A DNA stretch of 64,000 nucleotides from the NCBI GenBank assembly GCA_946894095.1, contig OX335658.1, forward strand, positions 13,693,001 through 13,757,000, in the 5' to 3' direction. The position numbers were made by a program, and so were the translations under genes. Numbering within the stretch: the first letter of the stretch is position 1; each line of letters begins with the position of its first letter. A model generated the notes under the pieces. It did not search any database. It was not told the DNA's origin and saw only the letters and a list, made by a program, of their open reading frames with translations. This DNA comes from Incurvaria masculella. Its lineage: Eukaryota > Arthropoda > Insecta > Lepidoptera > Incurvariidae. Shown here piece after piece: positions 1 to 9,415 of the stretch.

Positions 1-660
1 AAAAAGCCAAGGGAAATAATGAATTAACCATTTATTATAAAAATACTATTGAATTTTACTTTTATAATATTTCTTTAGGCAAATTTTATATATATACCAA
101 AGTCTTTGTTTTCTTAAATAAAATAAAAAAATACAACTTTACATACATGCTCTACGATTACCGGTGTTACGTACCAGACCTTTACGAATAATTAAATCGA
201 TTTGGTCGTGGTACGTTCTTCTGCTCACTTCAGCTCTGTAAAATTGTTTCGGAATTTTGTCGTCATCTATTCGATCCATATGTCCAAATAACCTTAACAC
301 TCCTTTCTCGATATTAGTCACAACATCTTTTTTCAATTCACATTACTTTCTAACCCAGATTGTTATATTGTCAATCGCAGACAGGTTTTGCTTATAAATT
401 AATTGATACAATTTAAATAAAAGACAGGATAAAACCACATTCTGATCAACCAAAAAAGATTTCATAACATATTCATAATCCTTTCATTTCATTTATTTAT
501 TTCGGCATGACCACAAGAGGAAGCCATGCATCATGCATACAGTTATAATATATTTACAGTCATATCATTACTTAATACAAATCGTAAATTCTATAAAATT
601 ATTAATCAAGTGTTAATAATATTATTATATCGTATTTGAAAAAATCGTCAATTATAAAGT
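1..660. other. AT-rich flank with a non-LTR remnant
   Basis: Apart from the remnant at 139-336, nothing recognisable: AT-rich sequence with no convincing exon. Confidence 0.5.
139..336 (-). pseudogene. RTE/Jockey-type non-LTR reverse transcriptase tail
   Basis: The minus-strand peptide has EKGVLRLFGHMDRIDDDKIPK, a pattern typical of the C-terminal region after the RT domain in insect non-LTR elements (GVLRWFGHVERM...). It is a short fragment cut off on both sides. From family knowledge this is the last part of ORF2; it has no function of its own here. Confidence 0.55.
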
Positions 661-830
661 ACTAGCGGCCCGCTCCGGCTTCGCACGGGTATGAAATATA
701 TCTGAATGGCTCCCGCCGCCCCGTCCGGCCGGTACCGCCGCAAACGCTACGTCCCGCAATTTTTAAATCTGTAATATCTTCGAAAATATTTATTTAAATC
801 ATATGCTGTAATGGGCCATATAGATCTATA
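661..830 (+). repeat. Head of a dispersed repeat (family A)
   Basis: Begins ACTAGCGGCCCGCTCCGGCT and continues through GGTACCGCCGCAAACGCTAC; the same order is seen at 13880-14070. The tail of the family is at 1021-1291. Confidence 0.75.
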
Positions 831-1015
831 TTAAATCAACAATGTATTAAGATATTTAATTGGATAAGGATTAATGCTGTATTGGTTAAAATCGCTTCGA
901 AAATTAGCCATAATTTGTCGTAAAAAGTAAATGACAATAAAATGTTATTGTGGGATATCCATAAGAGATAGAAATATACCATCGCGGAGTTTACTGTAGA
1001 CCTTTTCAATGTGTA

Positions 1016-1349
1016 CAATACTTAGTACATTATTTTGATAAATCTCGTAGGGTTCAGCCTGCGTTTGCAATGTAAGCGGAAAAAAAAAATTTTTTACGAC
1101 ATCACATTGGAAACCTCAAAAATAACAGTACTTCTCCACTATTTAAAGCATGTTATTATACATATAAGCCTTCCTCTTCAATCACTCTATCTATTAAAAA
1201 AAACCGCATCAAAATCCGTTGCTTAGTTTTAAAGATTTAAGCATACATGGGGATATAGGGACAGAGAAAGCGACTTTGTTTTATACTATGTAGTGATACA
1301 ATACTTAGTACATTATTTTGATAAATCTCGTAGGGTTCAGCCTGCGTTT
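1016..1349 (+). repeat. Tandem family A tail units, second one split by the Gypsy element
   Basis: Unit 1 runs about 1016-1291. Unit 2 starts at 1292 (ACAATACTTAGTACATTATT again) and stops at 1349, where the LTR begins; it resumes at 9752. The two units are nearly identical apart from the LTR insertion. Confidence 0.85.
1346..1349. repeat. Target-site duplication (left), GTTT
   Basis: Four bases directly outside the left LTR. The same four follow the right LTR (9752-9755). The neighbouring tandem unit shows the uninterrupted site CCTGCGTTTGCAATG, confirming a clean 4-bp duplication. Confidence 0.93.
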
Positions 1350-1685
1350 TGTTGTGACGGCACTTTTGAATAGGTTTTTAAAAAACACTTTTCTTATAAC
1401 ACAATTTATTTGATAAGGTTCACAACTTTAGCACAGATTTTCTATCAGTTCTGACACCACTTAGTTTTGGAAGAAAACTAAGAAAACACTTTGAAACACA
1501 GAATTGAATTGATTTACAGGATAACTTGGATTTATATACGGACTTAGATAATACACGGATTTCGGCAGCGCATCCGCACGCGATTGACTCTGAATGTTGA
1601 CTGAACTTAATTGCTTGGCGACAGCGCCCTTTATATAGTAAAACCGTGAGAATGCTAGTGTCAGCAGTAATGTAGGTCTATTACA
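1350..1685 (-). repeat. 3' LTR of the Gypsy element
   Basis: This 336-bp copy is identical by eye to 9416-9751. It begins TGTTGTGACGG on the plus strand and ends GTCTATTACA, giving the TG...CA termini of an LTR when read in sense. It follows the env stop and a short purine run. Confidence 0.96.
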
Positions 1686-1686
1686 G

Positions 1687-1693
1687 CTCCCCT
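1687..1693 (-). other. Polypurine tract candidate
   Basis: Sense AGGGGAG lies one or two bases upstream of the 3' LTR. It is short, but it is the only purine run at the position where plus-strand priming must occur. Confidence 0.5.
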
Positions 1694-1862
1694 GGGAAAG
1701 CTCGCAGCTTTCAGGATAGACAAAAGAAAGCGAGGAGTTAAACTGCTTCCAAGGCTATCACAAAGTTAAGTGTCATACTAGAAAAATGATTGAAACTGAT
1801 TTACATAGCTATACAATACATGAAATACAAAATTTCAATACACTAGTGGTTTACAATGTACA

Positions 1863-3693
1863 CTAGTGGTTTACATTGATCTTAGTTCTAAGCATAGCTT
1901 TTCTAGCACAACTTGGCGTAATAGATGTTACATCATCTTCAGAAGTTTGGATTTCTGACATTTCTATTGAGTTACTTACTTTAGAAGAGCTTCTAGCGAG
2001 TCTCTTGTTATAACATTGATTATATACTTTAATACATAGGTTTGCATTGTTACAACACGTGTATTTGTAAAGTTTGTATACAAGGTAAGATATTATACAT
2101 GAAGATGCAAAGTATACAAGGCCAGAATAAATGTTTCCATATTTTATATAATGCGGTTGAGTTTTTATTTTATTTAATTCATCACTTAGATGGTCCAATT
2201 TGTGAGATGAATATCTCAAAGAGTCTAGATCTATATTAGACAATTTTATCGGAGACATATTTTGTAAACTTTCGTTAAAATTTTCTTGAACACAACAGTC
2301 ATCATTTATAATATCAAAATTAGAAGTTAAGGGTTGCACTGTAATATTTTCAAACAAAACAGTGCCAATAATAGTAAAATCTTTATAGCTATCATTACAT
2401 TTAATACTTACTTTGCTAGATTTGGATTGTACAAAAATCCATTTATTGTTGTTGAGTCGCTGCCAAATATCGACTTCTGCATAAATGATTTTAAAATTAC
2501 ATTCTACCGGAAGGGTAGTAACTATCTCTGAAATTAATTTAGTTTCACAACAAGGGTTGGTTATGGCAGAATAAACATTTTCTAAAGGACAAACATAGTG
2601 ACTCTTATCGGTTCGTTTACAAAGTTCGAGGTTCTCGACAGGTGAGTACATTAGCTTATCTTGCTTGATAGCCATGAACTTGAAAGTTGGCGAGATGAGC
2701 GCATAGGTACTTGCGATAGCTGAGTCATGCGGAGTCGGGAGAGGAATAATTTTGTAAAGGATATATTTCGTCGGTTGCACTAAGGGTATTCTTAGAATGA
2801 ATATTATCTTCTTGTCTAGATAGTATGAAAATAATTGCGAGATATCTGTAAGGGTGTGGATATTATTAATATTAAGTGCTACGGGAAAATCTCTACTTTT
2901 AATAAATCTATTACTATGGATATTTAATTCCGAAAGTAGCTTAGTAGGGGTGATTACAAAGGGATGCAGGGTGTTAAGTTTAGCAAAAAGAATGGAGTTT
3001 ATAGTATTTTCAAGGGCGAAAGAAAGAGTAAGGAGTGAGCTTTCCATCGCGGATCCAAGGGAGTTTATTCTTATATAGATTTTAAACTGAGTACTTTCAT
3101 TAGATATATTTCTTATTAATGTATTTATAAATGTTATTCCATTATTTAATATTATTTCGTTAGAGTTAAGCTTCGAAATAGTTTCGTTAAAAGAGTTAAT
3201 AGTAGATTGGACGACGTGGATGTTTTCCTTCATTAGGTTGGTTATCTGAGTTTCGTCCTGCTCGCAGTGTTCTATGGCGTTATTATATTTTTCAGCATCT
3301 GAAGAGTCTAATGTTCCAAAGAAAAATTTAAGAATAGATCCTCCGAAATTCATGAGGCTTCGCTTAGCTCTATCATTTGAGATAATGTGAGACAAAGATT
3401 CCAGATGAGAAAAATCTTGCTGCAGTAAGACATTAAGGGGTTGGATTGTAGCGTTACAAAGATTACTGAAACGGCGATGTTGTTGGTAGGTATGGCATAT
3501 AGAACTTAAGATATTCATATTAGTTTCGACATTTTTTAGGTGTGGTTCTATATACGAAAGGTCTACGTGAGTTACCACGTTCCAATAATCGTCAGAGTAT
3601 TGAACTGTGCCTTCGGGATCGAAGTATAGGCCAGGACTATGCACTATAGGTTGTATGAAGCATCTTGCTGTGCTTATAGCGAAGAGTATTATC
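1863..3693 (-). CDS. env: Env exon 2 (insect retroviral-type fusion glycoprotein)
   Basis: About 610 codons, and 614 residues with exon 1 by frame arithmetic. The N-terminus is hydrophobic. Near 3360 lies a furin-type site RAKR, followed at once by a Gly/Phe-rich hydrophobic stretch like the fusion peptide of insect errantivirus Env and baculovirus F-type proteins. The middle has many Asn-X-Ser/Thr sites and paired Cys residues. Near 2140-2060 is one membrane span (about 20 residues ending SYLVYKLYKY), then a Cys-rich cytoplasmic tail of about 65 residues. The acceptor tract (TTTTTCTTCTATTTCAG) ends at 3694. The stop lies inside a 20-bp tandem duplication (1841-1880). No internal stops. Infectivity is not shown by sequence. 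Confidence 0.88.
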
Positions 3694-3710
3694 CTGAAAT
3701 AGAAGAAAAA
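3694..3710 (-). promoter_or_regulatory. Splice acceptor for env mRNA
   Basis: Pyrimidine-rich tract followed by CAG|G, about 80 bases past the pol stop. The phase matches the leader donor. Confidence 0.75.
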
Positions 3711-3773
3711 TAATATCTATTTTAATAGGGTAAATTATATTTATGTTTTCCTAAAATTCTAAATTTAATCTAC

Positions 3774-6700
3774 TTATTCGTGAGCTGGTTTCAGCTCGTC
3801 GAAGTGGTGACGCACATGCTTCCTGTTTATCAGCAGGGTAGCGGTGTGTCTACCGTTTAGTTTAATTAGTTTAAATGGGCCTTTCCAAATCGGAGATAGT
3901 GATTTGGATTGTCTGGGGTGATTCTTAACATACACGAGGTCTCCGGATTTATATTGTGTTTCGCGTGAATGATGGTCGTAATATCGCTTAGAGGTCTCCT
4001 TGCTATTCGCTATGTGCTCAAGGGCCTTTTCTCTACTTAGGTTCATTCTATATTTTAACGCACGGATGTATTCGGGGTAAGTCAAGTTGGGGTTTTCGTT
4101 ATATACTGAGTTAGGGATATAGGGCTCGTAGCCGAATAAAAGTTCGTATGGCGAGTACTTAGTTGTTGTATGGACATTCGTATTATACGCTAGTATAGCG
4201 GTATGAAGAAATTGATGCCAGTTATTTTGATTTTCATTTACGAAAGATTTTAAATATTCCTTAAGGGTGGCGTGACTCCTTTCGAGTGCGCCATTAGTTT
4301 GAGGATGGTAAGGGGATGAAAATATATTTTTGATTTTAAATAAGTCACAGACGTTTTTGAATAGTTCGGAAATGAAGTTAGATCCTTGATCAGTTAAGAC
4401 AGTTTTAGGAATGCCAAAGTGAGCGATAAAGTGAATCAGCTGTGTTGCTGTCTGCTCAGCTGAGGTAGTGATAAGGGGATACGCGGTAAAGAATTTAGTG
4501 AGATCGTCTTGCAACGTCATGATGTATTTGAACTGGTGCACACCTGACTCGGGCAGGGGACCTACAATATCGAGAGCGATCCTCTCAAAAGGTTTAGTAC
4601 TGGTGCTCGTTATCTCCATTGGGGCTCTATTAGTTTTACGCAAGGGTTTGTTTATTTGACATGATTTACATTTCTTTATATAGTTTTTTATGTCGGCACG
4701 CATATTTTTCCAAAAGAACGATTGGCTGATACGATTAAACATCCTCGCGAATCCTGGGTGTCCTGCGACCGGGGTATCGTGGTTTTCGCGCAAAATCTTT
4801 TCGACTTCCGGGGGAGTTGGGTAAATGATCTTATTCTTATACACGTGGATCTTGATTTTAGTGTCATGAAATATATGCAACAGCATGTTGTATATTTTAG
4901 TGTAAGACAGTTGAGAATAAGGATCTTTGAAATCAGAAATAGCGATCTCCTTAATCTCATTGTGCACAATCATGAATCCTGTTTTAAAGCTCTGCAAGAT
5001 TTCGAATATACGTCTGTATGACATCTCTTCGTAGTGATGTACCCGTAAGAAAAGATGAACAAAATGCTGCTTTTCATTAGATGTAATCCAGTAGGTGAAC
5101 AACTCTCTTTCGTCATCCCTGAACGAAGGATTTTCAGTGGACAGCTCAAGAATTTGTTTACAAAAGGGGATGGATTCATCTAAATCTAGGGCAGTCGGGT
5201 ATAGCACATGGGAACAATGGGTCTTTAAGAGGCTCTCATTGTGTTCAATGATGTCTGTGTCATACGGGATCCTAGATGATCGGGATATTTTCAGATAGTC
5301 TTCGTAGGTAGTACTAGAAGATTCGTTGACATTGACAGGTATACGGGAAAGTGCATCGGCGTTGTTATTAATAGCGCCGGGTTTATACACTATCTTGTAG
5401 TCGAATTCTTCTAGCTTTAGTCTCCAACGGACTAATCTAGATGAGGGGTCTTTGACGTTAAATAGCCAGGTAAGCGGACGGTGATCGGTAACTATAGTGA
5501 ATGTGCGGCCAAATAAGTACGGTCTGAAAGTCTGGGTGCCAAATATGATCGCAACACACTCCTTTTCAGTAACACTGTAGTTACCTTCCGCGCTATTTAA
5601 CTTGCGAGACGCAAATGCGATTGGCCGATCCTGATTTTGACCTTGACCTTGACCCTGGTTTTGACTTAGTACACAGCCGACGGAATGGGCTGAAGCGTAA
5701 CAGGTCAAAATGAAAGGGAGGTCAAATCTAGGATACTGAAGTATCGGAGCAGAAATAAGTTTGTTCTTCAGTATTTGGAACGCATTTTGCTGGCTATCTG
5801 TCCAACCAAAATGAGCGTCCTTTTTCAAGAGAGACGTCAGGGGTTTCGAGATATGCGAGAAGTTCTGTATAAAGCGGCGATAATAGCCTATTAATCCTAG
5901 GAACGACTTTATTTCCTTCGGGTTTCTAGGAACAGGATATTCGGCGACGGCCTTGACTTTATCAGGATTAGGAGCCAGACCTTCTCGTGAAATTATGTGC
6001 CCAAGGTAAGCCACTTCCTTGTGAAGGAACTCACACTTGTCCGGCTGTAATTTCAAGTTGAATTGACGCAGCCTCTCAAAAACAAGATCTAGCTTTTCAA
6101 TGTGAGAGCTTACGTCACGGGAATAGAGAACAATATCGTCTAGGTAGACAAAACAGTGTACGCCTTGTAGACCTGACAGCACATTGTTCATAAGATTTTG
6201 AAAAGTGGACGGTGCATTTTTCAAACCGAATGGCATCCGAGTAAATTCGAAGTGACCTGAAATGCCATTGGTAATCACGGAGAATCCGGTTTTACTCGCG
6301 TCTTGAGGTGACATCTCGATCTGATGAAATCCTGACGCTAGGTCCAGAGTAGTAAAGTATTTACATTGGCCTAACTGGTCGAGGATATCAGTGATGAGAG
6401 GAAGCGGGTAGACCTGAGACACCGTGATGTCGTTCAGACGGCGATAGTCCACGACAATGCGCCACTTTTGTTTCCCTGAGGAATCCAGTTTTTTCGGGAC
6501 CACCCAGATCGGTGCGGCCCACGGGGACATAGACGGACGAATAATATTTTGCTCAAGCATTTTCCGAATTTGTTTTTCAACTTCATCCTTGTGACACTCC
6601 GGAAATCGATAAGATTTTACATGGACCGGAGGGTTGTTTTGAGTGTCGATCTCATGTTTTATAGCACTCGTTGTCGTCAGTTGTTCTCCATCTAAGTGAA

Positions 6701-8147
6701 ATATATCTGTGTATTTTGCACAAAAGTCTAATAAGGGTTGTTTTTCATTTACGTCCAAATGATCAGTCCGGATTTGGTTGAGAACAAGCTGATGACGGCT
6801 AAGGGTAGTTTTGTCCGATCTCGGGAGATTTCGCTGATTTACGTGATTTAGGTTGAATTCGGCAAAAGTTTGTTCGGGTTCCTTGATTTCGGAAATAGGG
6901 GTGAGTTCAATTTTGTGATTTTTAATTTTAATTTCCGAGTTAGTCGTATTCGATACTATTACGTTAACGCGTCGGTTACGTTTAAGTTGAACAATGGAGT
7001 CGGTTATATACACGCCGCGAGAAATTTGCTGACTTAGCGAGAGATAAGAGTTGTCGGGCTCGAGCCGGTGACCTAATGCTGGTTTCACCGAGCACTCGAT
7101 AACACATTCCGAATGAGGCGGAATAGTAAATATATTTTCTTCAAAAAGTAGTTTCAGGGTTTGATCTCCGATTGTAATAGAGTTAGTTTCATAGTCAATA
7201 GTTACGTTATTTTCAAAGAAAAAGTCATTACCTATGATTCCATCGTAATTAATGCAGATTTCGGAAACGACGTGAAAGTTAAAAGATAAAGAGGTTTTGT
7301 CAGATTTCACTGTTCCAAACGGCATCATAAAAGTGCCGCTGGTTAGACAGTATGAATCTCCGTTTTCTATCCCTTTAAGCTTGACCTTGAAGTCATCGAG
7401 CTTGGGCTTTATCTCAAGGGAAGATTCCTTAATTAGGCTTACTGATGACCCTGTGTCCACAAGTAGGCATAGTGGCCTATGTGAGTAGCGGGTATAGACA
7501 TGAGTATGTGGTAACGAGATTTTCGATTTTGTATTAATTTCAAAAACTTTTAATTCAGATTTCGAGATTTCGTGAATTTCGTCAGATTTAGTAATCAGAT
7601 TTTCGGCAGAGTTAGTAGGAATCGGATCTGGAACGGGGTTGGCTGGATTCGGGTTCGGAACTGGATTCGGATTTGGAACGGATTTAGCAGAGTTCGGATT
7701 TTCGACGGATTTGGCAGGATTCGGATCTAGGACGGAGTTAGCTGAGTTAGTCGGTTCATGATTTAGGACAGATTTAGCGGAGTTAGCATGCTTCAGATTT
7801 TGAACAGAGTTAGCGTAGTGAGCATGTTTCGGATTTTGTACAGATTTAGCAGAGTTAGCAGATTTAGGATTAAATTCGGATTTAGCGGAGTTAGCATGCT
7901 TCAGATTTTGAACAGAGTTAGCGTAGTAAGCATGTTTCGGATTTTGTACAGATTTAGCAGAGTTAGTTGATTTCAGATTTTGTACAGATTTAGTAGAGTC
8001 GTCGGATTTCGGTTCAGAGTTAGTATATTTCAGATTTAGCAAAGAGTCAGAGTCAATCGTTTGTTTATAATTAAAGTCAACAGATTTTGTGCCATTTTTA
8101 TAACTAGGCTTCGGAAGGCACGGCTCCGGAACCTTTAGGCATTTAAA
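3774..8147 (-). CDS. pol: Pol polyprotein (protease, RT, RNase H, integrase)
   Basis: Reads open from the frameshift site to 3774. In order: a repetitive Asn/Ser/Lys linker (to about 7560); aspartic protease with LLVDTGSS (near 7460); reverse transcriptase with WRIVVDYRRLND and the catalytic YLDD (near 6140); RNase H (5800-5370); a zinc-binding HHCC region (4760-4670); an integrase core with LDIVGP, TDQGSNF and ALERSH, the last two acidic residues separated by 35 residues (DD35E). The RNase H start reads CYAS, with Tyr where the family's first catalytic Asp is expected, though the Glu (TEKE) and later Asps (TDHRPL, ADALSR) are present. That change could impair RNase H. Everything else is intact. 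The protein is made as Gag-Pol. Confidence 0.9.
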   Translation of the reverse strand, partial: FKCLKVPEPCLPKPSYKNGTKSVDFNYKQTIDSDSLLNLKYTNSEPKSDDSTKSVQNLKSTNSAKSVQNPKHAYYANSVQNLKHANSAKSEFNPKSANSAKSVQNPKHAHYANSVQNLKHANSAKSVLNHEPTNSANSVLDPNPAKSVENPNSAKSVPNPNPVPNPNPANPVPDPIPTNSAENLITKSDEIHEISKSELKVFEINTKSKISLPHTHVYTRYSHRPLCLLVDTGSSVSLIKESSLEIKPKLDDFKVKLKGIENGDSYCLTSGTFMMPFGTVKSDKTSLSFNFHVVSEICINYDGIIGNDFFFENNVTIDYETNSITIGDQTLKLLFEENIFTIPPHSECVIECSVKPALGHRLEPDNSYLSLSQQISRGVYITDSIVQLKRNRRVNVIVSNTTNSEIKIKNHKIELTPISEIKEPEQTFAEFNLNHVNQRNLPRSDKTTLSRHQLVLNQIRTDHLDVNEKQPLLDFCAKYTDIFHLDGEQLTTTSAIKHEIDTQNNPPVHVKSYRFPECHKDEVEKQIRKMLEQNIIRPSMSPWAAPIWVVPKKLDSSGKQKWRIVVDYRRLNDITVSQVYPLPLITDILDQLGQCKYFTTLDLASGFHQIEMSPQDASKTGFSVITNGISGHFEFTRMPFGLKNAPSTFQNLMNNVLSGLQGVHCFVYLDDIVLYSRDVSSHIEKLDLVFERLRQFNLKLQPDKCEFLHKEVAYLGHIISREGLAPNPDKVKAVAEYPVPRNPKEIKSFLGLIGYYRRFIQNFSHISKPLTSLLKKDAHFGWTDSQQNAFQILKNKLISAPILQYPRFDLPFILTCYASAHSVGCVLSQNQGQGQGQNQDRPIAFASRKLNSAEGNYSVTEKECVAIIFGTQTFRPYLFGRTFTIVTDHRPLTWLFNVKDPSSRLVRWRLKLEEFDYKIVYKPGAINNNADALSRIPVNVNESSSTTYEDYLKISRSSRIPYDTDIIEHNESLLKTHCSHVLYPTALDLDESIPFCKQILELSTENPSFRDDERELFTYWITSNEKQHFVHLFLRVHHYEEMSYRRIFEILQSFKTGFMIVHNEIKEIAISDFKDPYSQLSYTKIYNMLLHIFHDTKIKIHVYKNKIIYPTPPEVEKILRENHDTPVAGHPGFARMFNRISQSFFWKNMRADIKNYIKKCKSCQINKPLRKTNRAPMEITSTSTKPFERIALDIVGPLPESGVHQFKYIMTLQDDLTKFFTAYPLITTSAEQTATQLIHFIAHFGIPKTVLTDQGSNFISELFKNVCDLFKIKNIFSSPYHPQTNGALERSHATLKEYLKSFVNENQNNWHQFLHTAILAYNTNVHTTTKYSPYELLFGYEPYIPNSVYNENPNLTYPEYIRALKYRMNLSREKALEHIANSKETSKRYYDHHSRETQYKSGDLVYVKNHPRQSKSLSPIWKGPFKLIKLNGRHTATLLINRKHVRHHFDELKPAHE
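7680..8040 (-). repeat. 108-bp coding repeats at the start of pol
   Basis: Between gag and protease the pol frame encodes degenerate repeats rich in Asn, Ser, Ala and Lys (NSAKSVQN-like). A nearly exact 108-bp (36-codon) duplication is visible, with its copies beginning near 7785 and 7893; shorter decayed units continue to about 7680. The period keeps the frame. It probably forms a disordered linker. Confidence 0.8.
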
Positions 8148-9115
8148 TCTTCGTAATATTCTGCTGAGTCATTGAAATGCACACGTGGTGCCGGTTGTCT
8201 CATATCTTGAGAAGGGCGGCGCGGTTCTGCGAATCGCTGAGCGCCGTTCTCACGGGAGCTGGGCCCGTTGTTGTTCTCAGGTGTCCGGTGACTGTTATTG
8301 TACTGGCGCTTCCGACACTCTGAGATAACATGACCAGGCTTCTTGCAATAGAAGCACGTTTTATCGCCTGACTTCGGCGCTGAGAATGAATTAGGTCGGT
8401 TTTCATTTGTGTTAACCGGCCGATTATAGTTATTATATTTCGGGAATGGACCTTTCGGAGGGGTAGGTTTGAAGTAAGTAGGGGGAGGTCGAGTGAGTTT
8501 AAGGACTTTCTCCTCCTCTATTGCAAGTCCTACGGCTTCGTTAAGACTCGATGGGTTCCTGCACCTTAAAACAGTAGCTATACTAGGACTAACACCGATT
8601 ATAAACGCGTTAAGGGCGAGGTCGTCTATTTCGGCGACCCTGCCTACAAGTTCGGCTTTGTTTCTGCAACTGTGGTGTAGGTCTGCCTGGAGACGGGTGA
8701 GGCATCCTTCCAACCTCAATGAGAATTGAGTTACGGGCTCGTTCAGATTTTGGCGGCAATTCTGGAGGTCCGCTAGAAGATGCGTGTGGTGCTTTTGCTC
8801 ACCAAAAGTACTCCTCAGGAATAGTTTAAGATCCTTCCAGGTCTCAAATACTCTAAGGGATGCTGCAACTTGTGCTTTTCCCTCAAGCTGGGATAGTATG
8901 TACTTGAATATTATATTCTGCTGCTCGTCGTTTGCCAGATCGACGGCATTATCGCAGTTTGTTAGGAAAGCTGGTAATGCTTCCCTTTGTCCATTGAAGG
9001 GCTTCACGAACTTAATGAGGACAGTTAATGGGACTTTGTCCGACATTTTTGCGATTACGCTGGGGGTTGATGATCGGCTTGATCCGGATAAAGAGTTGAT
9101 TTCCTCTTCGGACAT
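8135..9115 (-). CDS. gag: Gag of the Gypsy element
   Basis: A 326-residue structural protein that would form the particle and bind RNA. Residues about 30-210 look like a retrotransposon capsid domain (helical, with the FxGxREALPAFLxN-type start and conserved Trp/Leu positions of the Gypsy/Arc family). At about 253-266 is one zinc knuckle, CFYCKKPGHVISEC (CX2CX4HX4C), followed by a basic, Asn/Pro-rich tail. The start is ATG at 9115, 26 bases past a splice donor in the leader. The stop at 8135 lies two codons after a -1 slippery heptamer, so most ribosomes should end here and a minority continue into pol. No internal stop or frameshift. Confidence 0.9.
   Translation of the reverse strand: MSEEEINSLSGSSRSSTPSVIAKMSDKVPLTVLIKFVKPFNGQREALPAFLTNCDNAVDLANDEQQNIIFKYILSQLEGKAQVAASLRVFETWKDLKLFLRSTFGEQKHHTHLLADLQNCRQNLNEPVTQFSLRLEGCLTRLQADLHHSCRNKAELVGRVAEIDDLALNAFIIGVSPSIATVLRCRNPSSLNEAVGLAIEEEKVLKLTRPPPTYFKPTPPKGPFPKYNNYNRPVNTNENRPNSFSAPKSGDKTCFYCKKPGHVISECRKRQYNNSHRTPENNNGPSSRENGAQRFAEPRRPSQDMRQPAPRVHFNDSAEYYEDLNA
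8141..8147 (-). promoter_or_regulatory. -1 ribosomal frameshift site T TTA AAT
   Basis: In the gag frame the last codons read GAT TTA AAT GCC TAA. The heptamer T TTA AAT fits the X XXY YYZ rule exactly. A -1 slip puts ribosomes into the pol frame, which is open from this point through 3774. A downstream pseudoknot was not worked out. Confidence 0.8.
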
Positions 9116-9138
9116 GAAGTAGTTTAAGTTTTAAACTT

Positions 9139-9142
9139 ACAG
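9139..9142 (-). promoter_or_regulatory. Splice donor for env mRNA
   Basis: Sense CCT|GTAAGT, a perfect insect 5' splice site, 24 bases upstream of the gag ATG. Use would remove gag and pol and leave the env ATG in the short first exon. Confidence 0.75.
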
Positions 9143-9154
9143 GAACTGGAACAT
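9141..9154 (-). CDS. env: Env exon 1 (start codon in the leader)
   Basis: Fourteen coding bases: an ATG at 9154-9152 and 11 more bases up to a consensus donor (CCT|GTAAGT, GT at 9140-9139). Joining to the acceptor at 3695/3694 keeps frame with the env ORF and puts a short hydrophobic N-terminus, like a signal peptide, on Env. In unspliced RNA the same ATG opens a five-codon uORF closed by a TAA within the donor. The junction is predicted from sequence only. Confidence 0.7.
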
Positions 9155-9390
9155 GATCTGGATAGGCGAGAAGTCGTTGGTTTAGTCAGCTGTTGGCTCG
9201 GGCAGGCAGGCTCAACCACCGGGGCGGTGAGGCTAAATGTCGCTGGATCCGAGGACACAGAAGACCGTGATGTGGACGCGGTGTGGCGGGATCTATCCGC
9301 CTTTCTGGACCAGTCAGGCAGACTCAACCACCAAGGCGGCGAGGCTTACTGTCGCTGATGGCTAGTCCAGGGGCTGGATATCGCTGAACA

Positions 9391-9411
9391 GGATCCCACT
9401 TCTCGGACACT
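9391..9411 (-). other. Primer-binding-site-like sequence
   Basis: Starting 4 bases after the 5' LTR, the sense strand reads AGTGTCCGAGAAGTGGGATC. This resembles the complement of a tRNA-Leu 3' end (consensus TGGTGTCAGAAGTGGGAT), with a small insertion. Position is right for minus-strand priming; the tRNA assignment is inferred. Confidence 0.5.
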
Positions 9412-9415
9412 AATT

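Noticed and set aside
2042..2531. Small plus-strand frames over env
   Set aside because: Antisense to a well-supported env frame.
4468..9122. Several plus-strand frames inside the Gypsy element
   Set aside because: Shadows of gag and pol, which have full domain support on the minus strand.
9124..9327. 67-codon leader frame upstream of gag
   Set aside because: No ATG start; it spans the LTR leader and splice donor and has no protein similarity.
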